In this document: positions 25,465-34,967 of the stretch, piece by piece
Layout: each line of letters begins with the position of its first letter
Position numbering within the stretch: position 1 is the first letter of the stretch
Source of the DNA: Paenibacillus forsythiae T98
Lineage (GTDB): Bacteria; Bacillota; Bacilli; Paenibacillales; Paenibacillaceae
Direction of reading: 5' to 3'
Assembly (NCBI RefSeq): GCF_000520735.1
Contig: NZ_ASSC01000142.1
Span: 1-54,724, forward strand
DNA length: 54,724 nucleotides
Notes under the pieces: generated by a model
The model's database searches: none
What the model was told of the DNA's origin: nothing
Seen by the model: the letters and a program-made list of their open reading frames with translations, nothing else
Made by a program: the position numbers and the translations under genes

Positions 25465-26910
25465 TCAGTCCGTGCAGGCCAATTTATAAGTGGTCGAGCC
25501 GTCCCGGTTATCGAAAAGCGTAACTCCCATCTGGCTCAGCTCATTTTTCACCGCATCGGCTTCCGCCCAGCTCTTGTTCTTGCGCAGTTCTGCCCGCTTT
25601 AAGACCAAGGCTTCTATCGAACTGGCCTGAACGCCTTTATCCGCTTGGACATTTAGATCCTGTCTCATATCAAAGCACTTGAATACTTGATTGATTTTAG
25701 AGAAATACTCCCAGATCTCTCTGAAATTAACCTCGTTATAATTCCCCCGAATGATCTCATGATTCGTGTCCCTCAGGAAATTAAACAAATGGGCGATAGC
25801 GTTGGGCGTATCGAAATCATTTTCCAGCTCCGCTTCAAAGCAGCTTATCCATTCGTGCAATCTGATGTGCAACAACTGGTTGAATACCTTGCCTGTTCTG
25901 CTGTGGAGATTAAACAAGTAGTTATTGATTCTTTTTAAAGCCGCTTTTGCGGATGCCAGACTGTCATCACTCATGTTCACCATTGCGGAATAATGGTTTG
26001 AAAGGATAAAGAAACGCAAGGACTCGGCGCTGTGCTTCTTTAGAGCCTCTTCTATAGTAATGTAATTCCCGAGCGACTTGGCCATCTTCTGCCCGTTTAT
26101 TTGAAGGACGCCGGAATGAAGCCAGTATTGGACGACTCTTTCCCCTACCAGAGCCTCCGACTGAGCAATTTCATTCTCATGGTGCGGAAAGCATAGCTCT
26201 ACGGCTCCCCCATGAATATCGATTTTGCCCAGGTACTTAAGGGACATGACGGAGCACTCGATATGCCAGCCCGGATAACCTTTGCCCCAGGGACTGGACC
26301 ACTGCATAATATGATTGGGTTCAGCTTTCTTCCACAATGCAAAATCACCGGGATTTCGCTTGCGGCCGTTCACTTCAATTCTGGCCCCGGCCGCCAGCAT
26401 GTCCACCGCGTTGCCTGATAATATACCATAGCTCTCTCTTGTCAGGACATCGAAATAGACATCGCCCTCCACCTCATAGGCGAAGCCCTTTGCTATTAAC
26501 TCTTTAATCGCGTCTATAATTTCTATTATGTGTCCTGTCGCCCGCGGTGCAATAGTTGGTCTGGCAATTTTCAAGGCGTCGTAGCCGCTCCACATGTTTT
26601 GAATATACTCATCCACAATTGCCATTGGATGCTTCTGTTCCAGATTTGCCTTTCTTTGAATTTTGTCTTCCCCGGTATCCACATCTCCAACAATATGCCC
26701 CACATCGGTAATATTCTGAACATGAATGACTTTGTATCCTTTAAACACTTCCAGCACGCCTCTGATCATGTCATAAGCGATAGCTGTTCTTGCATGCCCA
26801 AGATGAACGGGTCCATACACGGTAACACCGCATACATACATGGTCACAATGTTGGGGTCATAAGGCTGAAAATTCTCTTTCTCTCTGGTTAACGTGTTAA
26901 ACACCTGCAT
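25465..26910 (-). CDS. cysS: Cysteinyl-tRNA synthetase, cluster-linked copy
   Basis: A full-length 481-residue class I CysRS. HIGH motif is HLGH (36-39), KMSKS is KMAKS (275-279); zinc ligands Cys27, Cys219 and the HHENE segment (243-247) are intact, and the C-terminal anticodon-binding part is present. It should charge tRNA-Cys in the cytoplasm. ATG at 26910 has AAGGGGGG upstream. It is the last gene of the ten-gene biosynthetic operon, far from the gltX-cysE context where Bacillales keep their housekeeping cysS. Likely a second copy acting in self-resistance or in supplying Cys-tRNA; one cannot tell from this window whether another cysS exists. Confidence 0.9.
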   Translation of the reverse strand: MQVFNTLTREKENFQPYDPNIVTMYVCGVTVYGPVHLGHARTAIAYDMIRGVLEVFKGYKVIHVQNITDVGHIVGDVDTGEDKIQRKANLEQKHPMAIVDEYIQNMWSGYDALKIARPTIAPRATGHIIEIIDAIKELIAKGFAYEVEGDVYFDVLTRESYGILSGNAVDMLAAGARIEVNGRKRNPGDFALWKKAEPNHIMQWSSPWGKGYPGWHIECSVMSLKYLGKIDIHGGAVELCFPHHENEIAQSEALVGERVVQYWLHSGVLQINGQKMAKSLGNYITIEEALKKHSAESLRFFILSNHYSAMVNMSDDSLASAKAALKRINNYLFNLHSRTGKVFNQLLHIRLHEWISCFEAELENDFDTPNAIAHLFNFLRDTNHEIIRGNYNEVNFREIWEYFSKINQVFKCFDMRQDLNVQADKGVQASSIEALVLKRAELRKNKSWAEADAVKNELSQMGVTLFDNRDGSTTYKLACTD

Positions 26911-26939
26911 TCCGAAAGCCCCCCTTGCTAGGATCTGCC

Positions 26940-27743
26940 CTAATTGCCTGCACTCTCGTATCTTTTTAAACCATAGTTGAAAATCGTTACCGCTCCGATT
27001 GCACAATAGATGGCAACTACCGGAGTCAGCAGCCCCCAGTATCTGAATACCTCTTTGTCAAAGAGATAGGCGGCGGGATAAAAGCTTACAAACGCAAAAG
27101 GGACGACTACAGTCACAATCCCTTGAATCACGGTGTTATAGATGGAAACGGGGTATTTCGCAAATTCACCGATGCTATGAATCATAAAGGGAAATGAGCT
27201 TCCAGGGTTTTGCGTCCAGAATACAGACGAATTGGAGGCCAGCTTAATGGAGGACCTGATGATAATTGCCGAAACCAGCAGGACAACAGCCATGATGATT
27301 TTGGGTATTGTCCAATGCATGGATATATGGCTGACAGCCTGAATAAGAATGGCCGTTCCTATGAGAATATTTCCGATTCCATTCACGCCAATCCGCGAAG
27401 ATAATATTTGAAGAATCGGAGATACGGGGCGGATTAGAAAATTATCCAACAGCCCTTTATTGACCAAGGTGTTCATCATCCAGCTTCCCTCGAACAAGAA
27501 AGAAGAGATGCCCTCTGTAACATAAACCATAGCATACACCACAAGCACTTCCCATAATCCCCAACCGTTAATATCCGGAACCCTCTGATAGATCACCCAC
27601 AAAAAAACAAGACCCAGCAAGTGTATCAACGCGGAAGAGAAGATCATAATCATCATATCCAGCCGATATTCCAGCAGCGCTATCAAATTAGCCTTCATAA
27701 ACCTTACATACAAGAGCAGCATTTTGACCCATTTCGCAATCAT
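26940..27743 (-). CDS. ABC-2 type permease (DUF990/ABC2_membrane_6)
   Basis: A 267-residue protein with six membrane helices, of the ABC-2 family formerly DUF990 (LDNFLIRPVSPILQIL is the characteristic loop). With the neighbouring 27759-28559 permease and the 28556-29581 ATPase it should form a heteromeric exporter. ATG at 27743 has a weak GGCGGGA site. Located 15 bases after the sister permease. Confidence 0.85.
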   Translation of the reverse strand: MIAKWVKMLLLYVRFMKANLIALLEYRLDMMIMIFSSALIHLLGLVFLWVIYQRVPDINGWGLWEVLVVYAMVYVTEGISSFLFEGSWMMNTLVNKGLLDNFLIRPVSPILQILSSRIGVNGIGNILIGTAILIQAVSHISMHWTIPKIIMAVVLLVSAIIIRSSIKLASNSSVFWTQNPGSSFPFMIHSIGEFAKYPVSIYNTVIQGIVTVVVPFAFVSFYPAAYLFDKEVFRYWGLLTPVVAIYCAIGAVTIFNYGLKRYESAGN

Positions 27744-27758
27744 CTTGACATTCCCGCC

Positions 27759-28559
27759 TTATCCTCCATAGATCGTAATTTGACGTACCGCCCGGCTCCA
27801 AATCATCCTGCCCGCCAGCCATAGAAACAGCGCCCAGAGCAGCTGTATGGCGATTTCCTGAACTGCGGCTTGACCATTTATCCGATTTAGAAATATGGAG
27901 GCGGGAACGAATACGACACCTCTGAACGGCAAATACGCCGTCACGCTCTCCAGCCACCTTGGAAATAACGTAAGAGGAACGATCGCCCCCGACAGCAAAT
28001 TTGTTATGGCGGCACGCACCCACGCGACTCCATATGGATTGGATGTCCAAAAGCAGAACAGGCCCGCAATATAAATAATGCCGAATTTAATCAAGGCAGA
28101 GGCCAGTAGGCTTACCAGAAATAATAGCCAGGTCAAAAGGTCGGGCGGAGATGCGATACCCTCAAAAATAATGATAATGATGGAAGCCAGCGCGGCGCCG
28201 AGTATACTTTCAAAAATACTGGCTCCCATCGTTTCCGCAAGACGGGCTTTCTGAAAGTCCAGAGGCTTTAGCAAATCCATAGCTACGCTTCCGTCCAATA
28301 TTTTTTGGGAAATCGCCATTTCAGAGTACCAGGATAGCAATGAGTTGGTAATAAACATAATGAGCAAATAAGCCTTCATTTCATCCCACGAATATCCGCC
28401 TATTTCATTATGCTTGGAATAAATAGCTTTCCAGATATAAAACTGGGACATGACCAGCACGAAACCGGCCAGTAAGCTGATTAAGAACGTGCTTCGGTAT
28501 GCCATTGCATTTTGCAGGGATACTTTGCCAAGGACTATATATTTTCTGAATGCATTCAT
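27759..28559 (-). CDS. ABC-2 type permease (DUF990-like), sister subunit
   Basis: A 266-residue six-helix ABC-2 permease; SVAMDLLKPLDFQKARL is the equivalent of the RPVSP loop in the sister. The ATG at 28559 overlaps the ATPase stop as ATGA, so translation is coupled. Paired DUF990 permeases with one ATPase are a recurring export arrangement in Firmicutes and actinobacteria. Confidence 0.85.
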   Translation of the reverse strand: MNAFRKYIVLGKVSLQNAMAYRSTFLISLLAGFVLVMSQFYIWKAIYSKHNEIGGYSWDEMKAYLLIMFITNSLLSWYSEMAISQKILDGSVAMDLLKPLDFQKARLAETMGASIFESILGAALASIIIIIFEGIASPPDLLTWLLFLVSLLASALIKFGIIYIAGLFCFWTSNPYGVAWVRAAITNLLSGAIVPLTLFPRWLESVTAYLPFRGVVFVPASIFLNRINGQAAVQEIAIQLLWALFLWLAGRMIWSRAVRQITIYGG

Positions 28560-29581
28560 ACAATTATCCTCTGATTATTTAAGTTGCTTTCATAAATCTG
28601 TCTGATTACAAGTTCAATGCTGGGCTCGTCTATATGGATATCGACAACATCGCTTCGCTTCATCATAAATTCAATAATTTCACCTGCTGCAAGGTGGAAA
28701 CGATTGAACTGAATGGAACAATGGCTTCCTTCATTCTGAATATGCAACGCTGCCCCCGGAAATTGATTATGCAGGGCGTCTTCCGCCAAATGAAGCGGAG
28801 CCCGGACTTCAAAATGAATCGTTCTTTCCTGTGCGAAAGCATCTTTTACCGCCTGCAATTCACCGTCAAAAATAACCCTGCCCTGGTCGATAATCAGAAG
28901 TCTTTTGCAAATATCCTCAATATCCTCCATGTCATGCGTTGTCAGCAGAATGGTTGTGCCGCTCTCCTGATTGACTTGCTTGATAAATTGGCGAATCCGC
29001 GCTTTAACCGAAACATCCAGCCCAATCGTCGGTTCATCAAGGTAGAGTACCTTGGGGTTATGCAACAACGAAGCGGCCAAATCCGCCCGCATCCTCTGAC
29101 CCAGGGAAATCTTTCTCGCAGGAAGGTGAAGAAACTCGCCTAAATTAAGAATGTCCGTAAAAAGCTCCAGATTTCTCTTGTACTCCCTCTCAGGGATTTC
29201 GTAAATAGCCTTCAGCAATGATAGGGATTCCCTCACCGGCAAATCCCACCAGAGCTGCGTTCTTTGTCCGAAGACGGCGCCGATATTCTTGGCGTTTTCT
29301 ATTCGCTGCTTGTACGGGATGACCCCATTTACAAGGATCTTTCCGCCGGTTGGCACGAGAATTCCCGTCAGCATTTTAATGGTTGTTGATTTCCCGGCTC
29401 CATTAGGTCCCACATATGCGACAGACTCACCCGGATCGATGGAAAAGCTGATGCGGTCTACCGCCGTTTTCTTCTCGTATTCGGGACGCAGCAGATGCCG
29501 GACGGAGCCTGTCAGCCCCGGTTTTTTCACAGCATGAAGAAACTCTTTGGTCAAATCGTCTACGATGATTAATGGTGTCAA
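28556..29581 (-). CDS. ABC exporter ATPase
   Basis: A 341-residue ATPase with Walker A GPNGAGKST, signature ISLGQRMRADLAASLL (degenerate LSGGQ as SLGQR, usual for this subgroup), Walker B VLYLDEPTIGLD and the H-loop TTHD. A C-terminal ~80-residue extension follows. TTG start at 29581 with AGGAGGAAGG. Forms the exporter with the two permeases downstream; likely exports the cluster product. Confidence 0.9.
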   Translation of the reverse strand: MTPLIIVDDLTKEFLHAVKKPGLTGSVRHLLRPEYEKKTAVDRISFSIDPGESVAYVGPNGAGKSTTIKMLTGILVPTGGKILVNGVIPYKQRIENAKNIGAVFGQRTQLWWDLPVRESLSLLKAIYEIPEREYKRNLELFTDILNLGEFLHLPARKISLGQRMRADLAASLLHNPKVLYLDEPTIGLDVSVKARIRQFIKQVNQESGTTILLTTHDMEDIEDICKRLLIIDQGRVIFDGELQAVKDAFAQERTIHFEVRAPLHLAEDALHNQFPGAALHIQNEGSHCSIQFNRFHLAAGEIIEFMMKRSDVVDIHIDEPSIELVIRQIYESNLNNQRIIV

Positions 29582-29604
29582 ACATCCTTCCTCCTATACT
29601 CGTG

Positions 29605-30585
29605 CTAAAGGTCTGCAATCGGGGATTGTCTCAATATTCTGTCGCGTATGGCATGGAAATTATCCGGGTTAGGAAGCAGCGACTGGTACATGGCGGTAAA
29701 AAGCAAAATTCTTCTGTAGCTCAGAAATACATTTAATTGTTTGAGCCAAAACTCATCGATTGCATTCTCCTGATTGTAGGCCCTTAAAAATTGGCTGACG
29801 CTCCTTTGGGCTTGATCTTTTTTCATAGCCGCGCCCTCATAATTCCTATGATCGGGGTACAGGATACTATAAAGAGCAATCGCAATATCCGCCATGTACC
29901 AATGATAGTTGGCAACGTCAAAGTCTATGAATATCCCTTTATTCCTTGCGTACAACACGTTTAATTTGCTCGGGTCATTATGTATAAACCCATATGACTG
30001 CCGATCTAGCGGCAGCGAGCTAAACTGCCTGTTTATATCTCTCCAGCACTCCTGTATCCCATCGTCTTTGGACATCCGGTAGAAGTAGCTCCATTCTTTC
30101 AACCATCCAAAGATAGGAGTCCCTGTAGCCTGGCTTACCTTGACTTCCCTCCATGACGCGTACTCTTTGGACCATCTATGAAGCTGTCCCAACGACTTGC
30201 CCCATTGCGTAATATAATCGTCCAGCTCCATTTCATTTACTGCATAGAACCCCTTGCCTTCAATGAGTTCCATGCAATAAGCAATGTAAATCTGTTGATC
30301 TTCATGAATGAATTCCACTAAATTCCCGTGGAGGGAGCAGTTGATCCTGGCAACCGGCACCTGCCTTTCTCCCAGAAAATTCACAAATGCAAGCCTCTCG
30401 CGAAAGCATTCCACGGTATCCGGATCACGGGATGGAGGGACTGTGCATTTTAATACCTTCGTTGTTCCGTTTTGAATAAAAGTAAATGCGACTCCGCAAA
30501 GACCGTGCCCTAGACTGTTTAAGGCTGCTCTGCAAGTTCCATAAAGCGCCGTTAACTGATCGAGAATCTTATCTGAAATATTCAT
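29605..30585 (-). CDS. Aminoglycoside-phosphotransferase-fold kinase
   Basis: A 326-residue APH/choline-kinase fold protein. Catalytic loop HNDPSKLN (202-209) and the metal-binding DFD (221-223) are intact, with VLKC at ~44-47 as a likely ATP-binding lysine. It phosphorylates an unknown small molecule, either a pathway intermediate or the final product as self-protection. The ATG at 30585 overlaps the end of the radical SAM gene by 17 bases; AAAGGGCGAG lies upstream. Confidence 0.82.
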   Translation of the reverse strand: MNISDKILDQLTALYGTCRAALNSLGHGLCGVAFTFIQNGTTKVLKCTVPPSRDPDTVECFRERLAFVNFLGERQVPVARINCSLHGNLVEFIHEDQQIYIAYCMELIEGKGFYAVNEMELDDYITQWGKSLGQLHRWSKEYASWREVKVSQATGTPIFGWLKEWSYFYRMSKDDGIQECWRDINRQFSSLPLDRQSYGFIHNDPSKLNVLYARNKGIFIDFDVANYHWYMADIAIALYSILYPDHRNYEGAAMKKDQAQRSVSQFLRAYNQENAIDEFWLKQLNVFLSYRRILLFTAMYQSLLPNPDNFHAIRDRILRQSPIADL

Positions 30586-31831
30586 GGGCTCGCCCTTTGC
30601 TCTCGGAACGAATTGCAGGTTCTGCCATCCTCTCCAGCACCTCCAGATTTTCTCTGATCTTCAGAAAGGTAAGACTATGGTCATGAGGTGTTATCGTATG
30701 ATAGGAATTCGAGGGATAGTTCATCAATTGAGTTAGCTGCTGTTTGATCGCTGCTGAATTACTGACGAGCTTGCTTATATTTTCCGGCCAGTTCTTGTCC
30801 ATAAACCAATTTGTTGAAATAGGTCCCCCTGCTGTCGTACCTGGATAGGGCAAATAAAAATGAAAAGAATAAGAAGCAGCGTTAACGAGGTGATGAAATG
30901 TCATAAACTGATGAATGTCCATATTGTCCGATATAATAAATGACAGATGGTAGGGAATCCCATACTCTTTTACCAGATTAATTCTTGAAGTAATCGTAGC
31001 GACGGTTTCGCCTTTCGAGTATCTGTTCAGCTGCGCATCATCCAAGGACTCGACGCCAATGTACAGCTTGTCTATCTTTAAGTCTGTGATGCGGGCCAGA
31101 AGAGCAGGGTTAATCTGATCGGCCCTAATATTCATGGAATACGAGATATTATCAAAGCTCTTTAATAGAGCAATAATATCGTTTAGAATTAGCAGATTAT
31201 TAATGGAGGGATCGGCAATATAAAGCTGCACGGGCTCGTTCGCGTACATTCCCAATTCATATTCGATGGATTTGACGCCTCTTGTATGCATGCTCTTGTG
31301 AAAGGCAGAATGAATGCAAAATTTACATTTATACCGGCAGCCTCTGTTAAACAGAACGATCTCTGAGAAATCAGCTTCAATCGTTTGGTTGGAAAAATGT
31401 CTCTTGGGCCTGCTGGGTACGAAGCTGTCATCGGACCACAGGCTTCTCTTAGCCATATTGAAATACTGGAGTATGCCGTCCTCTTCAAGCTCCGTATCTA
31501 TAAGCACATCCTCTTCAAAAAGCTCAGGGCGAAACTTCGGAAGCGGCCCGCCCACCAGAATTTTTCTATTTATCAGCCTTCTGAATAATCGGTAGGAGTA
31601 ATGCTTGTTCGCCGTCAAATGAGTATAAACCTCATGACCAGCCTGGAGGATGTATTCCAGCTTTTCTTCTATGTTCCCTTGATTCAAATTGACATACGTT
31701 ACAGACATTCCTGCCTGGGACAGCAACGGAGCCAGATATTTTTCAGTAAAGGTTGGAAAAATAAACCCCTTAATATAAACATCCTGTGTGGTATCCAATG
31801 CCGGCAAGTCCACTAAAATAATTGATTTCAC
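30569..31831 (-). CDS. Radical SAM protein with N-terminal Rossmann-like domain
   Basis: A 420-residue protein laid out like B12-binding radical SAM enzymes: residues 1-~145 look like a Rossmann/B12-binding domain (MKSIILVDLPALDTTQD, KILVGGP) but the DxHxxG cobalamin motif is absent; then a radical SAM core with CRYKCKFC (Cys165, 169, 172), and YIGVESLDDAQLNRY later in the barrel. GTG start at 31831. Chemistry unknown; could be methyl transfer, ring rearrangement or C-C bond formation on the cluster substrate. Fifth gene of the operon. Confidence 0.82.
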   Translation of the reverse strand: MKSIILVDLPALDTTQDVYIKGFIFPTFTEKYLAPLLSQAGMSVTYVNLNQGNIEEKLEYILQAGHEVYTHLTANKHYSYRLFRRLINRKILVGGPLPKFRPELFEEDVLIDTELEEDGILQYFNMAKRSLWSDDSFVPSRPKRHFSNQTIEADFSEIVLFNRGCRYKCKFCIHSAFHKSMHTRGVKSIEYELGMYANEPVQLYIADPSINNLLILNDIIALLKSFDNISYSMNIRADQINPALLARITDLKIDKLYIGVESLDDAQLNRYSKGETVATITSRINLVKEYGIPYHLSFIISDNMDIHQFMTFHHLVNAASYSFHFYLPYPGTTAGGPISTNWFMDKNWPENISKLVSNSAAIKQQLTQLMNYPSNSYHTITPHDHSLTFLKIRENLEVLERMAEPAIRSESKGRAHEYFR

Positions 31832-31847
31832 AGATCATCACATCCCA

Positions 31848-32738
31848 TTAGTGAAGGGCCTCACTTAAATATAAGCAGGGCTCGCACCGGTAATAAAATG
31901 TTTGGTTTAAAAAGGCCTCTCTCAGCTTAGGATTGGTAACTTCCTCCAGCAGAGAACCGATCCCTTGTACTCTTAAGCTGCGGAAAATGCCAGACTGTCT
32001 TTTATGAAATAATTTCTCATTCATGTCTTCGTCGCCCAAATGAGCTACATAGGATAGATTACATGCCGTGTAACATGCGTGCCATTGCTTTCTTACATTG
32101 AAATGGATCATGTTATTCGCAAGACACGTGAACAGCTCTTTATTTTCTTCATACCGGAAGCCCTTAAAATCCTTAAGATTCTCACTTGCTCTGCCCGAAG
32201 GCGAAACGTATTTTATTTCCAAAGCAAGGGAGTCATCCCGCCCATATCGCTCAAGGAATAAGGGGATAATATCGCTATCCGAATGATCGACGGTTAATCG
32301 GCAAATCACCTTAAAGCCATTCCTTATGGAGTAATGGATGAAGAAATCCAACAATTCCGAGTGACCCTTCCTGTCTATGGTTCCATGAAAGGTATCCGCG
32401 CTAATGAAATATTCCTCCGCCCGGAAGATTTGAAAAAGCTCCGGTCTTCGCTTGAACAGAAGCCCATTCGTTTCAATCCGGAGACTGCCATGGAAATGCT
32501 CACGTATGTATGCGTATATTTCTGCGGCTTGCTTCATATAGACAAATTCGCCACCGGTTAGAATGACCTTCTCAATATGGTAATCCGTAAGCTTGTTTAA
32601 ATCATGAATGATTTCTTTAACCGTCTCCAGCCCAAGCTCCTCCGTTGAAGCGGGAGAACTGCTGTTATAGCAATGCTTGCAGGTTAAGTTGCATCTGTGA
32701 GTCAATTCCAATAATGCGGTTATGCTCTCCTTCTCCAT
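31848..32738 (-). CDS. Radical SAM/SPASM-like protein
   Basis: A 296-residue radical SAM protein: CNLTCKHC near residues 16-23, the GGEFVY glycine-rich SAM segment, ETNG further on, and a C-terminal pair CEPC with extra Cys in HACYTACNLS, which may hold an auxiliary cluster. ATG at 32738 with AGGAGGAAGAA. Similar proteins modify peptides or small molecules; no precursor peptide gene was found nearby. Confidence 0.82.
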   Translation of the reverse strand: MEKESITALLELTHRCNLTCKHCYNSSSPASTEELGLETVKEIIHDLNKLTDYHIEKVILTGGEFVYMKQAAEIYAYIREHFHGSLRIETNGLLFKRRPELFQIFRAEEYFISADTFHGTIDRKGHSELLDFFIHYSIRNGFKVICRLTVDHSDSDIIPLFLERYGRDDSLALEIKYVSPSGRASENLKDFKGFRYEENKELFTCLANNMIHFNVRKQWHACYTACNLSYVAHLGDEDMNEKLFHKRQSGIFRSLRVQGIGSLLEEVTNPKLREAFLNQTFYYRCEPCLYLSEALH

Positions 32739-32762
32739 TTCTTCCTCCTGCTCCGCAATGTT

Positions 32763-33800
32763 CTAATGGCTGAATGAATAGTAGCGTCTGCCTGGACATA
32801 CTCCGAAGATATCCTCCGTTTTCGAAATATGATAAGCCAAATTGGCGGCTTGTTTCTCCTCCAGCAGACGACTCCAATGCTCCGCCAGAGAACGGTCATG
32901 TATCGTTCCGGCATCAGACGGCACGGCCAGACATCTTCTGATCCGGCCCTCCAAATCATAGACAAGCCCGTAATTATGAATAATGCAGTTGCTTAAATCG
33001 TACATGCCCATATCGTAGTCGGAGAATGTGCTTTTTACTTTTTCGTATAAAATACGGTTTTCACTGTCTGTGATAGCCAGCTCATCCCGGTTTCTTTCTG
33101 CTTCCGACTTTATGACTAACGGGTCAATACAAGTAAGCATATGATTTCTTAGTGAAAAATGAATAATCTCCGTGATTTCGTCCATATTTTTTCTTGTGAT
33201 GATTACGTCATTGATTAACCTGGTTGCATTTCCATCAAGCCCGTCGCTAAAACCGGCTTCGATCAAGCACTTGAGATAATGCGGAATTCTCGTTAATCGC
33301 CCGTCCTTTTCCCTGTAATCGACGAATTGAATCTCATGATGATTCAGCTCCGAAAAAACCGACTCATTCAGAGAGGACAGTTTAATAATTAAGCTGATTC
33401 TTCTTTTGTATAAGGCCTGCGCCAGCTTGCTATCAATCATCATCCCGTTGGTAAAGACAACCGTATATAAATCAAGCTCCTCTGCCAGATCCAGAAGAGG
33501 AAAGGTGTTGTCCTGTTTGTTATACAAATAGGGGTCCATGAAGGGCTCTCCCAAGCCCGATATGACAATAGTCTTGCATCCTAAATCCACCGCCTGCCTG
33601 AAAACTCTCTTGTGATCCTCCAACGTTAATTTTCTCTCTTGATTGACCTTCACTCTCTCATCCTTCATCATGCAATAAATACAATTTAAATTGCATCGTT
33701 CAGAAATGAACGGAACGAGCACAAGCATCCTTCCCTCTCTTTCCGCCTGGCGCCATTCCTCCTCCTTAAAGTCAAACCCTTTGGGAACCAGAGATTTCAC
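32763..33800 (-). CDS. Radical SAM protein with C-terminal cysteine cluster
   Basis: A 345-residue radical SAM protein: CNLNCIYC near residue 36-43, SGLGEPFMDPYLY (GGEP-type motif), FTNGM, and C-terminal Cys in SNCIIHNYG, RRCLAVPS and GVCPGRRYY that resemble a SPASM/twitch auxiliary cluster site. GTG start at 33800 with GAGAGGTG upstream. First of three consecutive radical SAM genes, each distinct in sequence. Confidence 0.82.
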   Translation of the reverse strand: MKSLVPKGFDFKEEEWRQAEREGRMLVLVPFISERCNLNCIYCMMKDERVKVNQERKLTLEDHKRVFRQAVDLGCKTIVISGLGEPFMDPYLYNKQDNTFPLLDLAEELDLYTVVFTNGMMIDSKLAQALYKRRISLIIKLSSLNESVFSELNHHEIQFVDYREKDGRLTRIPHYLKCLIEAGFSDGLDGNATRLINDVIITRKNMDEITEIIHFSLRNHMLTCIDPLVIKSEAERNRDELAITDSENRILYEKVKSTFSDYDMGMYDLSNCIIHNYGLVYDLEGRIRRCLAVPSDAGTIHDRSLAEHWSRLLEEKQAANLAYHISKTEDIFGVCPGRRYYSFSH

Positions 33801-33826
33801 CCCTGCACCTCTCTTTCGATAAATAT

Positions 33827-34948
33827 TTAATGGTACAAGAACAACAGCCTTTCATCCAGATATTCCATAAAGCTCTTTACTTCTCTGAGGCTTTCGCTTG
33901 GAATCGACTGCGCATCTTTATGTATCATGCGGATTAATTTAAACAATTGAGCCAAAGCAAATGGAATGTTTATCTCATCCAGCTTCCTCTTGGCTTCCGT
34001 TATTATCGCGCTTATTTGTGCGCTCATTTCACTTTGTTCCTCAGCCGTTCCTTTCAGCCTGGACAAGCCGGAGTAGAACTCATTAAGCTGTTTAAGATTC
34101 TTTCTGCAAGCCTTAATGTAGTCCGCGTTCAGCTTAAACTCCTTATCAAACTTCGAGTTAAACATGATAAATCGAATTTCCTGCTTGGTGTATCCCGCAT
34201 TGATGTAATCCCGCATATAAAAATAAGGAGATTCCTCGGTGAACAGCACATACTTAACCAAAACCCACTTTTTCGCCAGACTGTTGTTGAATTGGGTATA
34301 GGCCCCGTAAATGGCTTCCTCATTTTCATAATGTGTTCTTTCATTGAATCCGGCGACATGATAATCCACAGGATTCTTCAATTGATTAATGATCGAGGAT
34401 ACACATTGAATGTCCCACCCCGGCCTTCCCTTTCTTCCGTAGTAATCCAATTCAAAACAACCGTTCTCCTCAAATTTCCATAATGACGGATCATAATGGT
34501 TTATCTTGGATAGATCTTTCGCTTGATCCTTCGCTATTGTCCTCTCCGGGATCAAATTCGAGATTTTCCCATAATCGGGAACCCGATTTATATTCAAGTA
34601 GATCCCTTTATCGCCTGTGTAAGCCAGTCCCGAAGCCAATAATTGATTTATAATCGGATACATCTCATGATAGTGCGTCGATGTACAGGTTATCTTCTCA
34701 GGATAGTCGATGGAGAGATAGGCGTATTCCTTCTTCATTTCTTCCAGGAGCGACTCGGTAGAAAACTCAGGATTCCTTGTCTTGGCCTCAATAATGTGGT
34801 CATCGATATCCATGATATTCATACCATGCTCAACATGAACGCCTTGCTTTCTGAAATGCTTGACAATAAAGTCTGTCATCAAAAATATTCTATAGCAGCC
34901 AAAGTGAATACTGTCATTCAGTGTAGGACCACAGTTGTAAATCCTCAT
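33827..34948 (-). CDS. CysRS-like ligase paralogue without HIGH/KMSKS
   Basis: A 373-residue homologue of the CysRS catalytic domain (MRIYNCGPTLND; NIMDIDDHIIEA). Zinc ligands match CysRS: Cys6, Cys182 (GRPGWDIQC), His206 and Glu210 (HYENE). But HIGH has become HFGC (15-18) and the KMSKS loop is gone (KYVLFTEESPYFYMRDY instead). The helical DALR-type region remains; the anticodon-binding end is missing. This recalls MshC, a CysRS-derived cysteine ligase, but with weaker ATP motifs. ATG 34948 has AGAGGG upstream and overlaps no other gene by more than its leader. Predicted to bind cysteine or Cys-like thiol and join it to the C-glycoside scaffold; inferred. Confidence 0.8.
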   Translation of the reverse strand: MRIYNCGPTLNDSIHFGCYRIFLMTDFIVKHFRKQGVHVEHGMNIMDIDDHIIEAKTRNPEFSTESLLEEMKKEYAYLSIDYPEKITCTSTHYHEMYPIINQLLASGLAYTGDKGIYLNINRVPDYGKISNLIPERTIAKDQAKDLSKINHYDPSLWKFEENGCFELDYYGRKGRPGWDIQCVSSIINQLKNPVDYHVAGFNERTHYENEEAIYGAYTQFNNSLAKKWVLVKYVLFTEESPYFYMRDYINAGYTKQEIRFIMFNSKFDKEFKLNADYIKACRKNLKQLNEFYSGLSRLKGTAEEQSEMSAQISAIITEAKRKLDEINIPFALAQLFKLIRMIHKDAQSIPSESLREVKSFMEYLDERLLFLYH

Positions 34949-34967
34949 AGTCTGCCCTCTATCGTAT

